In this document: positions 31,711 to 40,750 of the stretch, piece by piece
How the letters are laid out: the number at the start of each line of letters is the position of its first letter
How positions within the stretch are numbered: the stretch's first letter is position 1
NCBI GenBank assembly: GCA_944548615.1
Contig: OX155957.1
Location: 1,428,275 to 1,492,274 of the forward strand
Reading direction: 5' to 3'
Source: Micropterix aruncella
Lineage: Eukaryota; Arthropoda; Insecta; Lepidoptera; Micropterigidae
Length of the DNA: 64,000 nucleotides
Notes under the pieces: generated by a model
Seen by the model: the letters and a program-made list of their open reading frames with translations, nothing else
Database searches by the model: none
Told to the model about the DNA's origin: nothing
Made by a program: the position numbers and the translations under genes

Positions 31711-31773
31711 ACATTAATTTGTATACATTTTGCCAAGGCATCCATTATTGGACGCCTCACATTTGAGGGGTTA
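31711..31773. repeat. FamE MITE right arm
   Basis: TGTATACATTTTGCC, then GGCATCCATTATTGGACGCC and TCACATTTGAGGGGTTAA match the right arm of FamE at 1340-1580. No left arm is found nearby. Confidence 0.6.
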
Positions 31774-31947
31774 ACAGGGTGTGTTATATAACTAAAATAA
31801 AATTTCGACAACAGTTACCTAAGTAGGTTCTTTAATTTGACACAATCTCCAATTAAACATGCACATACAATTGAATAAGATGTTTACAGTAGCTCAAGTA
31901 GTTATAAGTAGTTCAAAATTAAAAAAAAATCTTTTTATACACGTTTA

Positions 31948-32790
31948 AGAGGCCGTACACAAAATTTTGCGCATTTCGTGAATTTAAGTAATTTTGCAGA
32001 CGTGAATTTAAGGTTAAAATACTGTATTTCTTTAAGTTTTATTGCACAACATAAAAGAGCATTTATATTATTGTGTAATGAGTGAGCTACTTTTTTGAAA
32101 ATTATTATAGAATTTTGATTAATTGACCTTAAACCGGCGACTGTTTGTGATTTTTTTCTGTAAGAGGTTTAGAATATAACATATTTACGAATCGTTTTGA
32201 CATCTAAACGGTATAAAAAAAATACAATGTATTTTTGTGAAAGTCCTCTATATAATAAGCGAATCACTTTTTACTACTTTCATATAAAATTGTTGATAAA
32301 AAAATTATTTAACTTTGTAATTTTTTTTAGAAAATGGGCGAAGAAATGTTTTTGATTTTGGCCTTTTAGAACTCTCGTTCATAAAATAAAAACAACAGAA
32401 ATAAACTTTAGTTCAATATCAATCCATTTTCTCAAAAAAAATGCAAAACATTAATTAAAATTGGCAATAAAGTCTTCTAAAACAATCTAATTCTCGCGTT
32501 ATGATACTCGCCTATGATACGATTTACGCCTCAAGTCAGCTAGTCCCCGCCGAGCGCTTCCAAAGGGTGGACGTATCTCTTTGGCTCCGAAAATCCTACC
32601 TACCTATAGTTTATTTATTTATTTATTTATTTATTTTCAGGAAAACCAACAGCTAATTATAATTTAACAAAGCCGGAGTAACATAACAGAGAGCCAATTA
32701 AAGGTTTTTACGTTTAAATACCATTAGTTATTGATTATACCATTGATTATAGAGGTATCACGGCCCACATCGATTTCGTACACGGCCTCT
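31948..32790. mobile_element. TA-flanked MITE at the MADF stop codon
   Basis: The ends are inverted: AGAGGCCGTACACAAAAT on the left and, in reverse, AGAGGCCGTGTACGAAAT on the right. TA lies directly on both sides (31946-31947 and 32791-32792), as for Tc1/mariner-type elements. It contains a LINE tail at 32606-32725. Its insertion point is the TA of the MADF gene's terminal TAA, and its own terminal A rebuilds that stop. Confidence 0.65.
32606..32725 (-). repeat. LINE 3' end with AAAT tail
   Basis: In reverse, ACCTTTAATTGGCTCTCTGTTA leads to TTAGCTGTTGGTTTTCCTG and an (AAAT)n tail. The same tail occurs in plus orientation at 48885-49000. Only about 120 bp is left. Confidence 0.6.
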
Positions 32791-32954
32791 TAATTACCAG
32801 CTCTAGGATTGAAAAGAAAATAATTCTTCATTGTAGTGTAATCACCTTCTGCGACAATAGGTGATGATAATGAATTTTGAGAGTCCTGCTGATCCAAATA
32901 ATCTATAATTTCATCAGCGTTATTACAAAAAAAAGCATTTGATGATGAGGACTG

Positions 32955-33416
32955 TTATTTAAGCGGTTGATCTGGAGGCTGATAGGGTAATTCTATCAGG
33001 GTGGATTGTGATTGAATTTGTGTGGATGGTGATCGTGATGAAGATTGGGTGGACGTTGATCGAGTTGGTCTTTCTAAATATGGTGACTGAGATTGGGCGG
33101 ACGGTGACCGTAAATGTATATAATCCGTTACTATGCGGGATGTGCTATTAAGATTGTTAAATTCGGCACAAAAGATAGCGTCATTGATAATTTTCTGACA
33201 GTACTTGGCAGCGTCATTGTGCATTGTTCGCAACTTCTCAGCGACATGTTCGCCAAAAGCACTAAAAGGCGGTTTTGATTTTGTAACAGATGAGTCTAAT
33301 CTGTTAGAAATCTTTGTTAATACTTCAGTAACTTCATTTTTTATTTTTCTTTTCAAATTGTTACTGTCAGACCGCGGCGGCGGCGGCGAAGCTTGATCTG
33401 TCTTCATGTCCATATT
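32955..33416 (-). CDS. Harbinger MADF protein exon 3
   Basis: The exon begins after TATATTTTTCAG (acceptor, minus strand) and continues the frame of exon 2 in phase 0 with NMDMKTDQASPPPPRSD. It carries a basic, coiled-coil-like stretch (LKRKIKNEVTEVLTKISNRL), then FSAFGEHVAEKLRTMHNDA and KIINDAIFCAEF. This order is typical of the C-terminal (BESS-like) part of Harbinger accessory proteins and serves in protein contacts. A Ser/Gln/Pro-rich tail follows. The TAA at 32955-32957 looks premature. The frame stays open for 54 more codons (NADEIIDYLDQQDSQNS and on) to a TAA at 32790-32792, where a MITE was inserted. Confidence 0.75.
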   Translation of the reverse strand, partial: NMDMKTDQASPPPPRSDSNNLKRKIKNEVTEVLTKISNRLDSSVTKSKPPFSAFGEHVAEKLRTMHNDAAKYCQKIINDAIFCAEFNNLNSTSRIVTDYIHLRSPSAQSQSPYLERPTRSTSTQSSSRSPSTQIQSQSTLIELPYQPPDQPLK

Positions 33417-33444
33417 CTGAAAAATATACTTAATTTTATTACAG
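33417..33444. promoter_or_regulatory. Back-to-back splice acceptors for two antisense genes
   Basis: These 28 bp separate MADF exon 3 (minus) from transposase exon 2 (plus). The plus strand ends TTTTATTACAG at 33444, just before the transposase exon. The minus strand ends TATATTTTTCAG at 33417, just before the MADF exon. Both have a pyrimidine-rich tract and AG, and in both cases the exon phase and protein homology agree with the junction. Confidence 0.65.
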
Positions 33445-33837
33445 ATGCCTGAAACTGAAGCTGAATGGCTACCTATTGCGAGAAGTTTTTTAGAAAATAT
33501 AGCAGTTTCCTAATTGTCTTGGCTCAATCGATGGTAAACACATCCGAATTGTACCGCCACCTGGGTCTGGCTCCAGCTTTTACAACTACAAAAAATTCTT
33601 TAGCATTGTTCTCATGGCCTGTACTAATGAAAATTATGAAATTATATGGTGCGAAGCTGGTGTTAATGGCAGAATATCTGATGGTGGGGTTATAATGGAA
33701 ACACGTTTTTATGAGAAGTTAAATAATCGTGAACTGAATATTCCGAACGAAACAAAGCCCCAAAAGTGTTCCAAAGCTTTGCCGTTTGTTTTTATTGGTG
33801 ACGAAGCATTTGCTTTAAGACCCGACTTTATAAAGCC
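33445..33837 (+). pseudogene. Harbinger transposase exon 2, first part (DDE core)
   Basis: The exon opens MPETEAEWLPIARSFLENI. After a 2-base loss near 33500 it continues QFPNCLGSIDGKHIRI, which holds the first catalytic Asp (SIDGKH). Next come FYNYKKFFSIVLMACTNENY, GVNGRISDGGV and PFVFIGDEAFALRPDFI, with the second Asp in GDEAF. These are the DDE_Tnp_4 motifs that cut and join the element ends. The exon is interrupted by a solo LTR after the codon for Lys at 33833-33835. Without the LTR the frame runs directly into 34465. The frameshift alone would destroy the protein. Confidence 0.85.
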
Positions 33838-34460
33838 TGTTGGTACTTCGCCCAACATATCGAGTCAACAAAAGAATCAGATTCTAGAAATCCAGAACCG
33901 CAAACACACTTAATATTACACGCGCCAACCAACATTGAATTCCATATAATTTCGGCCATTAATTCAGACACAGCCGATGACTAATATCATTTCTCCTGAT
34001 CGATTCAATCGGACATACTCACTTCCCCGACGCCTACGGCATTGCATCATTTAATGTGCTATATAAACCCATACATTCGATCGATTATTCATCATCCTAT
34101 GGCGACCCTCAGCCACGCATAGTTCACGCGATCATCATCCTCTAGTGGACGGCTACCGCGCTCACTCATTTTCATCATCATCTGGCGACCCTCAGCCACA
34201 AGTACACGCGCTCTTCATCATCTTCGAGTCGACAACCGCCGCGCTTATACCTCGCTATCATCATCATCAAGCAGTCACTTCACACACTACACACACTGCG
34301 ACTTATCATTCGAAGCGTTACAACTGGCAAGCATCAAATACCTTCTGCAATAAACTACTTCAACTTCAACCAGAACGACTTTTACTACGGAGAAAACCCC
34401 TGATGACACCACACCCTCACTCATGAGCAATTGAAGTCTAGTGAGGGGTGGTCCCTCACA
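33838..34460 (+). mobile_element. Solo LTR inserted in the transposase
   Basis: A 623-bp sequence starting TGTTGGTACTTCGCCC and ending GGTGGTCCCTCACA. It is flanked by exact 4-bp duplications AGCC (33834-33837 and 34461-34464), as made by many Gypsy-type LTR retrotransposons. It has tandem CATCATC-rich and GGCGACCCTCAGCCAC repeats, and AATAAACTAC near the 3' end. Its 3' end matches the LTRs at 24912 and 54132. No internal retroviral-type genes remain, so it arose by LTR-LTR recombination. Confidence 0.85.
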
Positions 34461-34840
34461 AGCCTTTTGGTAAAAATTCACTTACTACAGAAAAAACAAT
34501 TTATAATTATAGATTATCACGAGCAAGGAGAGTAATTGAAAATGTTTTTGGAATAATGTCGAATCGCTTTCAAAATTTTCATACTGCTATTAATTTAGAT
34601 TCGCAGCGAATCAATCTTGTCGTCTTAACGTGCTGTATTCTACATAACTTTTCAAGGAAATCAGCTACTAATTATTCGGAATATGAATTTGATATTGACG
34701 ACATTAATGTAGAAGATAATATACCGGTACAAGGTGTAATTCCATTAAATGTAATAAGTAGCAATGTTAGTAATGAAGCAAAGTTGGTAAGAGAAAAATT
34801 TGTTCAATATTTTAATGGTGATGGTGCTGTTAGTTTGTAA
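34461..34840 (+). pseudogene. Harbinger transposase exon 2, second part (catalytic Glu)
   Basis: It resumes at KPFGKNSLTTEKTIYNYRLS, then ARRVIENVFGIMSNRFQNF with the third catalytic residue (Glu of IEN). A VVLTCCILHNF helix follows, as in HARBI1 proteins, and an acidic tail precedes the stop at 34838-34840. Exons together would give about 400 residues, the normal size of the family. The ATG at 34448 belongs to the LTR and is not a real start. Confidence 0.85.
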
Positions 34841-34849
34841 AAAGAGAGA

Positions 34850-35465
34850 TCACTCATTGTAAAAAAAATTACAAAAAATAATTAAAAAACTAACCTTACC
34901 TTGTTTTGATTACTTTTGTTAGTAATAATTTACCACCCCACCACTTCAAACAACAAATATACCACATTACTTCCATCACTAAACCATACCATACCACAGT
35001 ATAGTAATACACCTACTACTATTAACCAACCAACCAACCAACTAACCAACCACACTAACACCAATACCACCACCACTACATACCACCGAGTATACAACAC
35101 CACCTAAGATTTCCTAACTCATTTACAATAAAGTCCTTTTATTTAGGTACTTCATTGATTTTTATTGAAATATGCACTTTACAAATCAATGTCTATGAAA
35201 AGAGATATGTAATTTTACAATTAATTTGTAAACTGTAAAGATATTGATTTGTAAAGTGTATATTTAAATAAAAAGACATATCAAGATTGTTTACATTTAT
35301 TTAAGTACCTAAACAAATAGACTATAACTTTCCTCACATTTTACAAATTCTATTTAAAAAATTATGACATAAATGAGGGCCAATTAAAAACATACATCAA
35401 ACTTCAAATCAACTTTATATGTACAAACCAAAGTACTTCAGTGTAGTGGGATTAATAAAGTTGGT
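34850..35465. repeat. Low-complexity ACC/AACC-rich tract and spacer
   Basis: 34920-35105 is a strand-biased stretch of ACCAACC, ACCACC and ATACCAC repeats with almost no G. Next comes a near-palindromic pair around CTTTACAAATCAATGTCTATG (35170) and ATTGATTTGTAAAGTG (35240). It lies within MADF intron 2 and beyond the transposase stop. Confidence 0.55.
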
Positions 35466-35471
35466 CTTTAC

Positions 35472-35636
35472 CGGATCTTTGTCTTTATCGTTGTCTTCAT
35501 TTAACATGGCGTTTATGTCACACGAACTCCTAACTTCTGTCTCTATTTCATTAAGAAACAGAAGTAAGTCATAATACCACAGTTTTGGTAAGTATAAATC
35601 TTCTGCACCAATACCAGATCGACTGGCTGCTTTTAC
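35472..35636 (-). CDS. Harbinger MADF protein exon 2
   Basis: It begins after CTTGTTGTAG and encodes VKAASRSGIGAEDLYLPKLW, then YYDLLLFLNEIETEVRSS. This is the second half of the MADF domain and the conserved segment after it. The exon ends at CCG followed by GTAAAG, a donor. 165 bases, phase 0 at both ends. A longer open frame past the donor ends at GLYI and lacks family resemblance. Confidence 0.8.
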
Positions 35637-36656
35637 CTACAACAAGCAAGTGATTAATATAATATACATAGAGGAGGAAACAAGGAAAAAACATATACTA
35701 TGGCGACTGCAAATATACATGGTCTTGATCCATATATTTAAGTCAATTGCTTAAGTTTTTTATAACAGCTGTTTTTTTCGTGATTTGAGATTTGATCCAT
35801 TAGTAAAAGTTATTTTTATTCATGGGAACATTAAGTTTGCAACGCAGATTGATGATAATAAAATTGGAAATTTATTTGTTTGATTTATTTTTATATTATT
35901 ATTAAAATTAAAATTAAAGTATTCCTGCAGCATTACAAAAATAATCGTGTTTGGACCAAAAGCGAAAAATAAAGCAAACTGCAGCATCTTGGTCACTACT
36001 TCAACACCGCCTAACTAGGCCTAACACTGTACTAAGCAGGCGTACCAGAAAATATTTTACCTGTGCATACGTTTAGTTAAAATAAAAAAAATAAAAGAGA
36101 TCAAATTACATACTCATAAGTATTAAAAAAAACATTTAAAAAAACATTCAATCAAAAACAGTAAAATATCATAACGAAAAATAGATTAAAGAAGGAATTA
36201 AAATTAAAGAAAAAGTTTAAAATAGTTAAAAATATGTCAAATTAATAAATATCTGAATTACATTTCCTAAATTATCTTAAGAGAGTATTAAAATATTAAA
36301 ATGTAATGAGTATTAAAAATAAAATCGTAGTGAATATTAAAAATATAGTCCAAAAAGATATTATCAAATATTCTAAATTAAGTCTTCGTTATAAACATCA
36401 TTAAAAAATAAATATATATTCTGCATTACATTAATTGATACTGTAGATAGACAAATAAACAGTTTAATGCGATCTGTTTCATACAAACGAATTGATTTTT
36501 ACTAAACTATACAGCCTAAACTAACACCTAACCAATAAGCACATGTTTATTACAAAAAAAAATAGGTAGGTACCTACTTACACCAAATCACGAGCAAAAC
36601 CACAAATCAGGAAGAACATGGGAAGAAACATAAAATATCTTCAAAGCTATACATAC
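35637..36656 (-). other. MADF intron 1
   Basis: AT-rich intron bounded by GTATGT (36651-36656) and CTTGTTGTAG on the minus strand. No coding content seen. Confidence 0.6.
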
Positions 36657-36896
36657 CTTGTTGTGTTCCTTATTAAAAGCACACCTCAAAGAATTAATTT
36701 TTTTTGTAACGCTGTCCAAATTAGCGGTACTATCATTTTTTTTTAAAATTGGAAGCAAATCTTCTACAGCTTTCTGTCGATACTGTTTATTTTTATAATT
36801 GTTGTCGGTTATTTTCCATAAACATTCAGAACTTTTATATTTTTCGATGAATTCTGTAATTATAACACGCCCAGATGACGACGACGACGCCGCCAT
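36657..36896 (-). CDS. Harbinger MADF protein exon 1
   Basis: The start chosen is the ATG at 36894-36896 (MAASSSSSGRVIITEFIEKY). The frame is open upstream to 36986 but only through subterminal repeat sequence. The 80 codons hold the first half of a MADF domain: FIEKYKSSECLWKITDNNYK, then the DSVTKKINSLRCAFNKEHN helix. Known MADF proteins of Harbinger elements bind DNA and help import the transposase into the nucleus. The donor AAG/GTATGT joins exon 2 in frame as HNK-VKAA. Gene order is divergent from the right terminus and convergent with the transposase. Confidence 0.8.
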
Positions 36897-37154
36897 GATG
36901 AAAACAAAAGCACAGCACGCTCGATCACCGCGAGGGCTGCGGACGAACTGACGCCACACTGACGCGTTGGATTGCCGATAACGCACTCACGGTCAGTTTG
37001 GCGCGACGCGCCAGTTGGATTATGGTAGCCACGGAAAATATTCGTGGCGCGTCGTCAGTTAAAACTCTGGAGTGATGATTCGACATTCACGATCAAATTT
37101 TGGATGCACGCCAGTTCAACTGACGCGAAAAACTGACCGTCAATGCCCAGCTTA

Positions 37155-37920
37155 AATTAGATGATTGTAATCATTTGCGCAAAAATCAACACGACATTGA
37201 AAAAGTTTGAAATAGCCAAGCAAAATATATTATTATACCACTTGAATTACCGGATAATTGATTCGGAAATATTTAAAAGGCAATTGAAAGGCGTTATCAT
37301 AAGGAAATGTTGGTTATTTTTTATTTATTAGCCAAAATGTATACAGCTTACTTTATTTTTAAGGAAACACATGGTAAAATATCAGTAGTATAGCTATTTA
37401 TGTGTAAATTACCGACAAAACTCCAAAAATTTAAGGTCGATTTTACATCACAAAGTCCTGCAAACCAGTGCAAAGTGAAATGTTGATACTATGCTTTTCA
37501 TGAACTGGGGAAATGATCCAGAAGGAATCAAGACAAACAGAAAGGGGTCGGGTCAAATGAGCATCCGTTGTCCTTTATAATCCAATTGTCAGTGAGGATG
37601 CCCTGAACACAATCAAGGCATTATGATAGGCTTTCAGAGTTGAAATATGGAGGCATCCTTATGCAAAGTCGAATTCGCCCACACGTTAATGGACTTGTTA
37701 ACCCTGTGCTAGTCGCGAGTGACTAAATATGTTGAAAATTAATGTAAATGGGGCAATTTAATATTTTCATAGCTGGCTGCGACAACAAAAAAAGAAATTT
37801 AATCGATAAAATTAAATTAATTTATTGGTTTCAAAATTTAAATATATATAGCTAATATAAGGTATACTTAAAACTAACTAATACGTTACTGAAACTCTGC
37901 ACTTTAAAAAATATTAAGTG
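37155..37920. other. No gene recognised
   Basis: Unassigned AT-rich sequence flanking the Harbinger element. Confidence 0.4.
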
Positions 37921-37921
37921 C

Positions 37922-38090
37922 ATTTTACTTTCCCGGCCCACTAACCAACAAGAAGGGAAAGTTTTGTGAACGCGCAAGTTTTTTGTCGAGATGAAGACTT
38001 CAATATCCATTTTAAGCCCCAATGAGACGCTTAAGGCTACTTCCAGATGGATGTCTGGCTGTGTGTCTGTGTGTTGTTTTAATTCCATTG
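37922..38090 (+). repeat. FamA 5' fragment
   Basis: TTTTACTTTCCCGGCCCACT, then GGGAAAGTTTTGTGAACGCG and a GAGATGAAGAC block up to a CTGTGTGTCTGTGTG stretch. The same internal block occurs again at 38815, so two overlapping FamA fragments bracket the open frame below. Confidence 0.75.
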
Positions 38091-38872
38091 TTTGTCTTAT
38101 TAATAAAAGAGCCATTGTCTTTTGAAGATTCTTCTTCAATTATTAATATTTTCTTTTGTGTGTCGATTGTCTGCAAGGAGTCTTTAGATAACAGAGTAAT
38201 TTTTGAAGACTTTCCAAAACCTTTTATATCATTCGCATCGATTTTCTCCTCAAATACCTGGATGCCAGTAAGTGTAGAATCATTTATAGCTGTTGTATGG
38301 GTATTTAAATCTGGTACATATTCAGCCGTTACCACCGATAACTTTAACGGGACGTTTGCAGACCTATTCTCTTGTGTAACGATTGCCTGTTTGTGGTCTG
38401 TAGATGCTAAAACTCCCGAAACCACCGCAGTGACATTCTCTGCAAATATTTGATTCGCAATATTAGCTAGATCACTTCTGTATTCCTTATGATGATTCAA
38501 ATCAAGAACATGTTCAGCAGGCACAGCAGTATTGCTGCAATCTATTGCTAGTTCAGCCGCCTGTTGAATATCCCCAATTTTAGATAAATGACGACGATTA
38601 GAAAGTTGATTATTTCCTCTATAAATATTGTCCAGCAAATTACGCTCCTTCTTTCTATGGCTCAGAATGACTTCATTAGGTACGATCACGCTATGTTCGC
38701 TTGAGCGGATACACTGATTTGTAACTAATATTTCATTACGTGGAGCTGCTATTTCATTATCGATTATATTAGATATTACAGGTTTGTGTACGCCGTATTG
38801 TGTATTGTGTACGCCGATGAAGACGGAAATATCCATTTGACCCATCCCCTTTCCAGAGACGACTAAGACCAT
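38012..38872 (-). CDS. Unknown 286-codon open frame between FamA fragments
   Basis: The frame is uninterrupted for 286 codons, but its first 20 and last 20 or so residues are FamA sequence read in reverse. The part not explained by repeats is about 38095-38805. It encodes a hydrophilic, Asn/Asp/Thr-rich protein with an apparent internal duplication (AEHVLDLNHHKEY and AEYVPDLNTHTT, each followed by a QIF or QVF segment). I recognise no domain, signal peptide or membrane segment. It may be a captured exon of a host or element gene. Splice signals at its edges are not evident. Being open for so long in AT-rich DNA makes chance unlikely but does not prove function. Confidence 0.4.
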   Translation of the reverse strand: MVLVVSGKGMGQMDISVFIGVHNTQYGVHKPVISNIIDNEIAAPRNEILVTNQCIRSSEHSVIVPNEVILSHRKKERNLLDNIYRGNNQLSNRRHLSKIGDIQQAAELAIDCSNTAVPAEHVLDLNHHKEYRSDLANIANQIFAENVTAVVSGVLASTDHKQAIVTQENRSANVPLKLSVVTAEYVPDLNTHTTAINDSTLTGIQVFEEKIDANDIKGFGKSSKITLLSKDSLQTIDTQKKILIIEEESSKDNGSFINKTNNGIKTTHRHTARHPSGSSLKRLIGA

Positions 38873-39160
38873 TTCCAGATTAAAATCTGTCTATGTTTCT
38901 GTGAGTGTGCATGTGTGTGTGTATTCCTCCACGATAGCGCCCAAACGCCTAATCTGATTGAGCTGAAATTTGACATGCAGGCGTCTTTTGGTCATGGCAA
39001 GGATTATAAGGATTGTGGTTGGAATTGGTCCACCATAGGAATAGGCGCGCTATTCATACTTCAATCTCGAAATATTAGAATTCTAGACCATAAAAGTAGG
39101 CCGAAATTGACAATGGGACGTTTTTGTTGGAATATCTCATATTCAAGCTACACTAATAAT
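38815..39160 (+). repeat. FamA 3' fragment
   Basis: GATGAAGACGGAAATATCC, a GTGTGTGTGTATTCCTCC microsatellite junction, ACGATAGCGCCCAAACGC, TGACATGCAGGCGTC and a tail ending near CAAGCTACACTAATAATA. Confidence 0.75.
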
Positions 39161-39164
39161 ATTT

Positions 39165-39480
39165 AATACTTGCGTATTAACTTTCCAAGTGACATACAAG
39201 CTTTTCATTCCCGCTGCCTTAATTCATTGCATTATTTTTCTTTGATTTCGATTATTACCTACCAGTATTATTAATTGTTGTCGGGATGACAAGCAATCTG
39301 TCATCCCGATTATGATAAATCAATCGTTTTTTACAAGCTCTTACTTACCTTGCAATGTTTGTCAGTTTGTTTAGGTCAAATTTTACCATCTGAATTATTA
39401 TTTTTTATTTTTTTTTGTTAAAAACATTCAGCATAAAAAATAACATATAAGCATAATATTGATTGATGTCCTCCTCATCG
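39165..39480. other. No gene recognised
   Basis: AT-rich spacer containing a short inverted repeat, TTGTCGGGATGACA and TGTCATCCCGA, at 39278-39309. Confidence 0.4.
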
Positions 39481-40145
39481 TGATCCGACGACGGCAACCT
39501 CTTGGCTGACAGGACTTCTTCGAAGATGCGCGTGGAAGTGACTCGTGAATCCCAGTTTGTTTTTAAAGGTCCGATTACAAGGCACGACCCCACCACCGGT
39601 TCACTATCGCCGCAGGTCTTGAGTATAAGTCCGGTCCGATGTTCAAAAACTAGAGGTCATCTGGGCGTGAATAGTTTACAGTGAGTAAGCGGCTGCGCTG
39701 GTGCAGACTCAATCTCTCGTCCCTGCAGTCCGTGCGGCAATGGAGCGGAGATCCGCCACGATTGGAGGAAAGAGGGATGCAGTTTCTGGCCGCCGGTTTT
39801 TATCCCTCAACCGGACGCCCTAGGGCTTCCACGATGACGTGCTGTCCCGCCGCTTCCGCCAACATCCGTCGCTTATTTAATAAGCTGTCGAGATGCCATT
39901 TTCGCCGGGCCAGTCTTCGTACACTATGCAGGAGGTATCCGCAATCAGACCTGTCCACCGAAGCGTGCAGGCCCCCCTCGACCAGGTTTAGCCCACGAGC
40001 CGACGTGGTTTACCGCGGTGTGGCTGCTGCGTGTACAACAGCTACTTGGAGCCACTGGTGAGAGATTTGTAGAACGCCTGTTGACCAGTGTGGTTCTCCA
40101 CCCTCCGTAACCAGAGCCGGCTGAAGTAACCTGAAAGGTGCTACC
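39481..40145 (+). other. GC-rich block of unknown origin
   Basis: This stretch is clearly richer in G and C than its surroundings. It includes a 126-codon open frame at 39681-40061 with an Arg- and Cys-rich product that I do not recognise. It could be the 5' region of a LINE or a fragment of a domesticated gene. No second copy is in the window. Boundaries are set by composition only. Confidence 0.3.
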
Positions 40146-40369
40146 ACTAGACGCTCTACTACACCGCTACTACAATATATAACAGTAGTAAAGCCAATGA
40201 TGTTTTATATTATTTGCTATATAAGGATTACAAAATATGCTAAACAAATAAATACAAAGAAAACCAAAAAGAATTTAAAACTAACAGTTAAAATCGCTAT
40301 GTGTGAGTGTATGGGTGTTGGTGTGTGATTAGGACTACTGCCTCTTATCCTATGACGTTGAAATATTAC

Positions 40370-40750
40370 GTGTAGGTTCAGTACCGATGACAATGGATTT
40401 TATGGTGATTCTACACTCAGGACTGGCTTCCGACGAGGCTACTCTTCCCTGTTCACAGCACAGACCCGACGTTTTGTGTACGCATTCAATTATGATAGAC
40501 CGTTTTAAATTGCATCATAACATGGCTACTGCACCCTGGGTTGGCTTCCATCGAGGGCACTCCTCAACGTTCAACAGCACAGACATGAAGTTTTGTATAG
40601 AATTCAATTAAGATAGCCCGTCTAAGTTTCATAATGACATGGCTACTGCACCCAGGGTTGGCTCCCAAAGAGGGGACTCCTTAACACATAAACGGTCAAC
40701 AGCATATAAAAAAATGCTGTATATGCATTCAATTGTGGTAGACCGTTCTC
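40370..40750 (+). repeat. FamC copy, about 3.5 units
   Basis: Head GTTCAGTACCGATGACAATG, then units with GACTGGCTTCCGACGAGG, CAATTATGATAGACCGTT and CATCATAACATGGCTACTGC. The fourth unit is truncated at GTGGTAGACCGTTCTCAC. Unit length is about 105 bp. Confidence 0.75.

Larger units (their letters stand above)
29861..37154 (+). mobile_element. Autonomous-type PIF/Harbinger transposon, degenerate
   Basis: The first 36 bases, starting TAAGCTGGGCATTGACGG, recur exactly inverted at 37119-37154. The flanking triplets TAA and TTA may be an imperfect Harbinger TWA target duplication, in which case the element proper is 29864-37151. It encodes the two proteins expected of this superfamily: a DDE transposase on the plus strand and a MADF/Myb-like DNA-binding protein on the minus strand. 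Subterminal repeats of GGCGTCACTCCA and GACGCG lie inside both ends. Later insertions account for much of its 7.3 kb: 29971-30188, 30701-31470, 31711-31773, 31948-32790 and 33838-34460. It can no longer make an intact transposase. Confidence 0.9.

Noticed and set aside
34448..34462. ATG at 34448 as transposase start
   Set aside because: It lies in the solo LTR end. The native frame continues from 33837 once the LTR is removed.
36897..36986. Upstream extension of the MADF frame to 36986
   Set aside because: It runs through subterminal repeats of the transposon. The ATG at 36894-36896 precedes the MADF domain at normal spacing.
39681..40061. 126-codon frame as a host gene
   Set aside because: No domain, no splice sites and an Arg/Cys-rich composition expected from GC-rich DNA. 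Kept only as an unknown GC-rich block.
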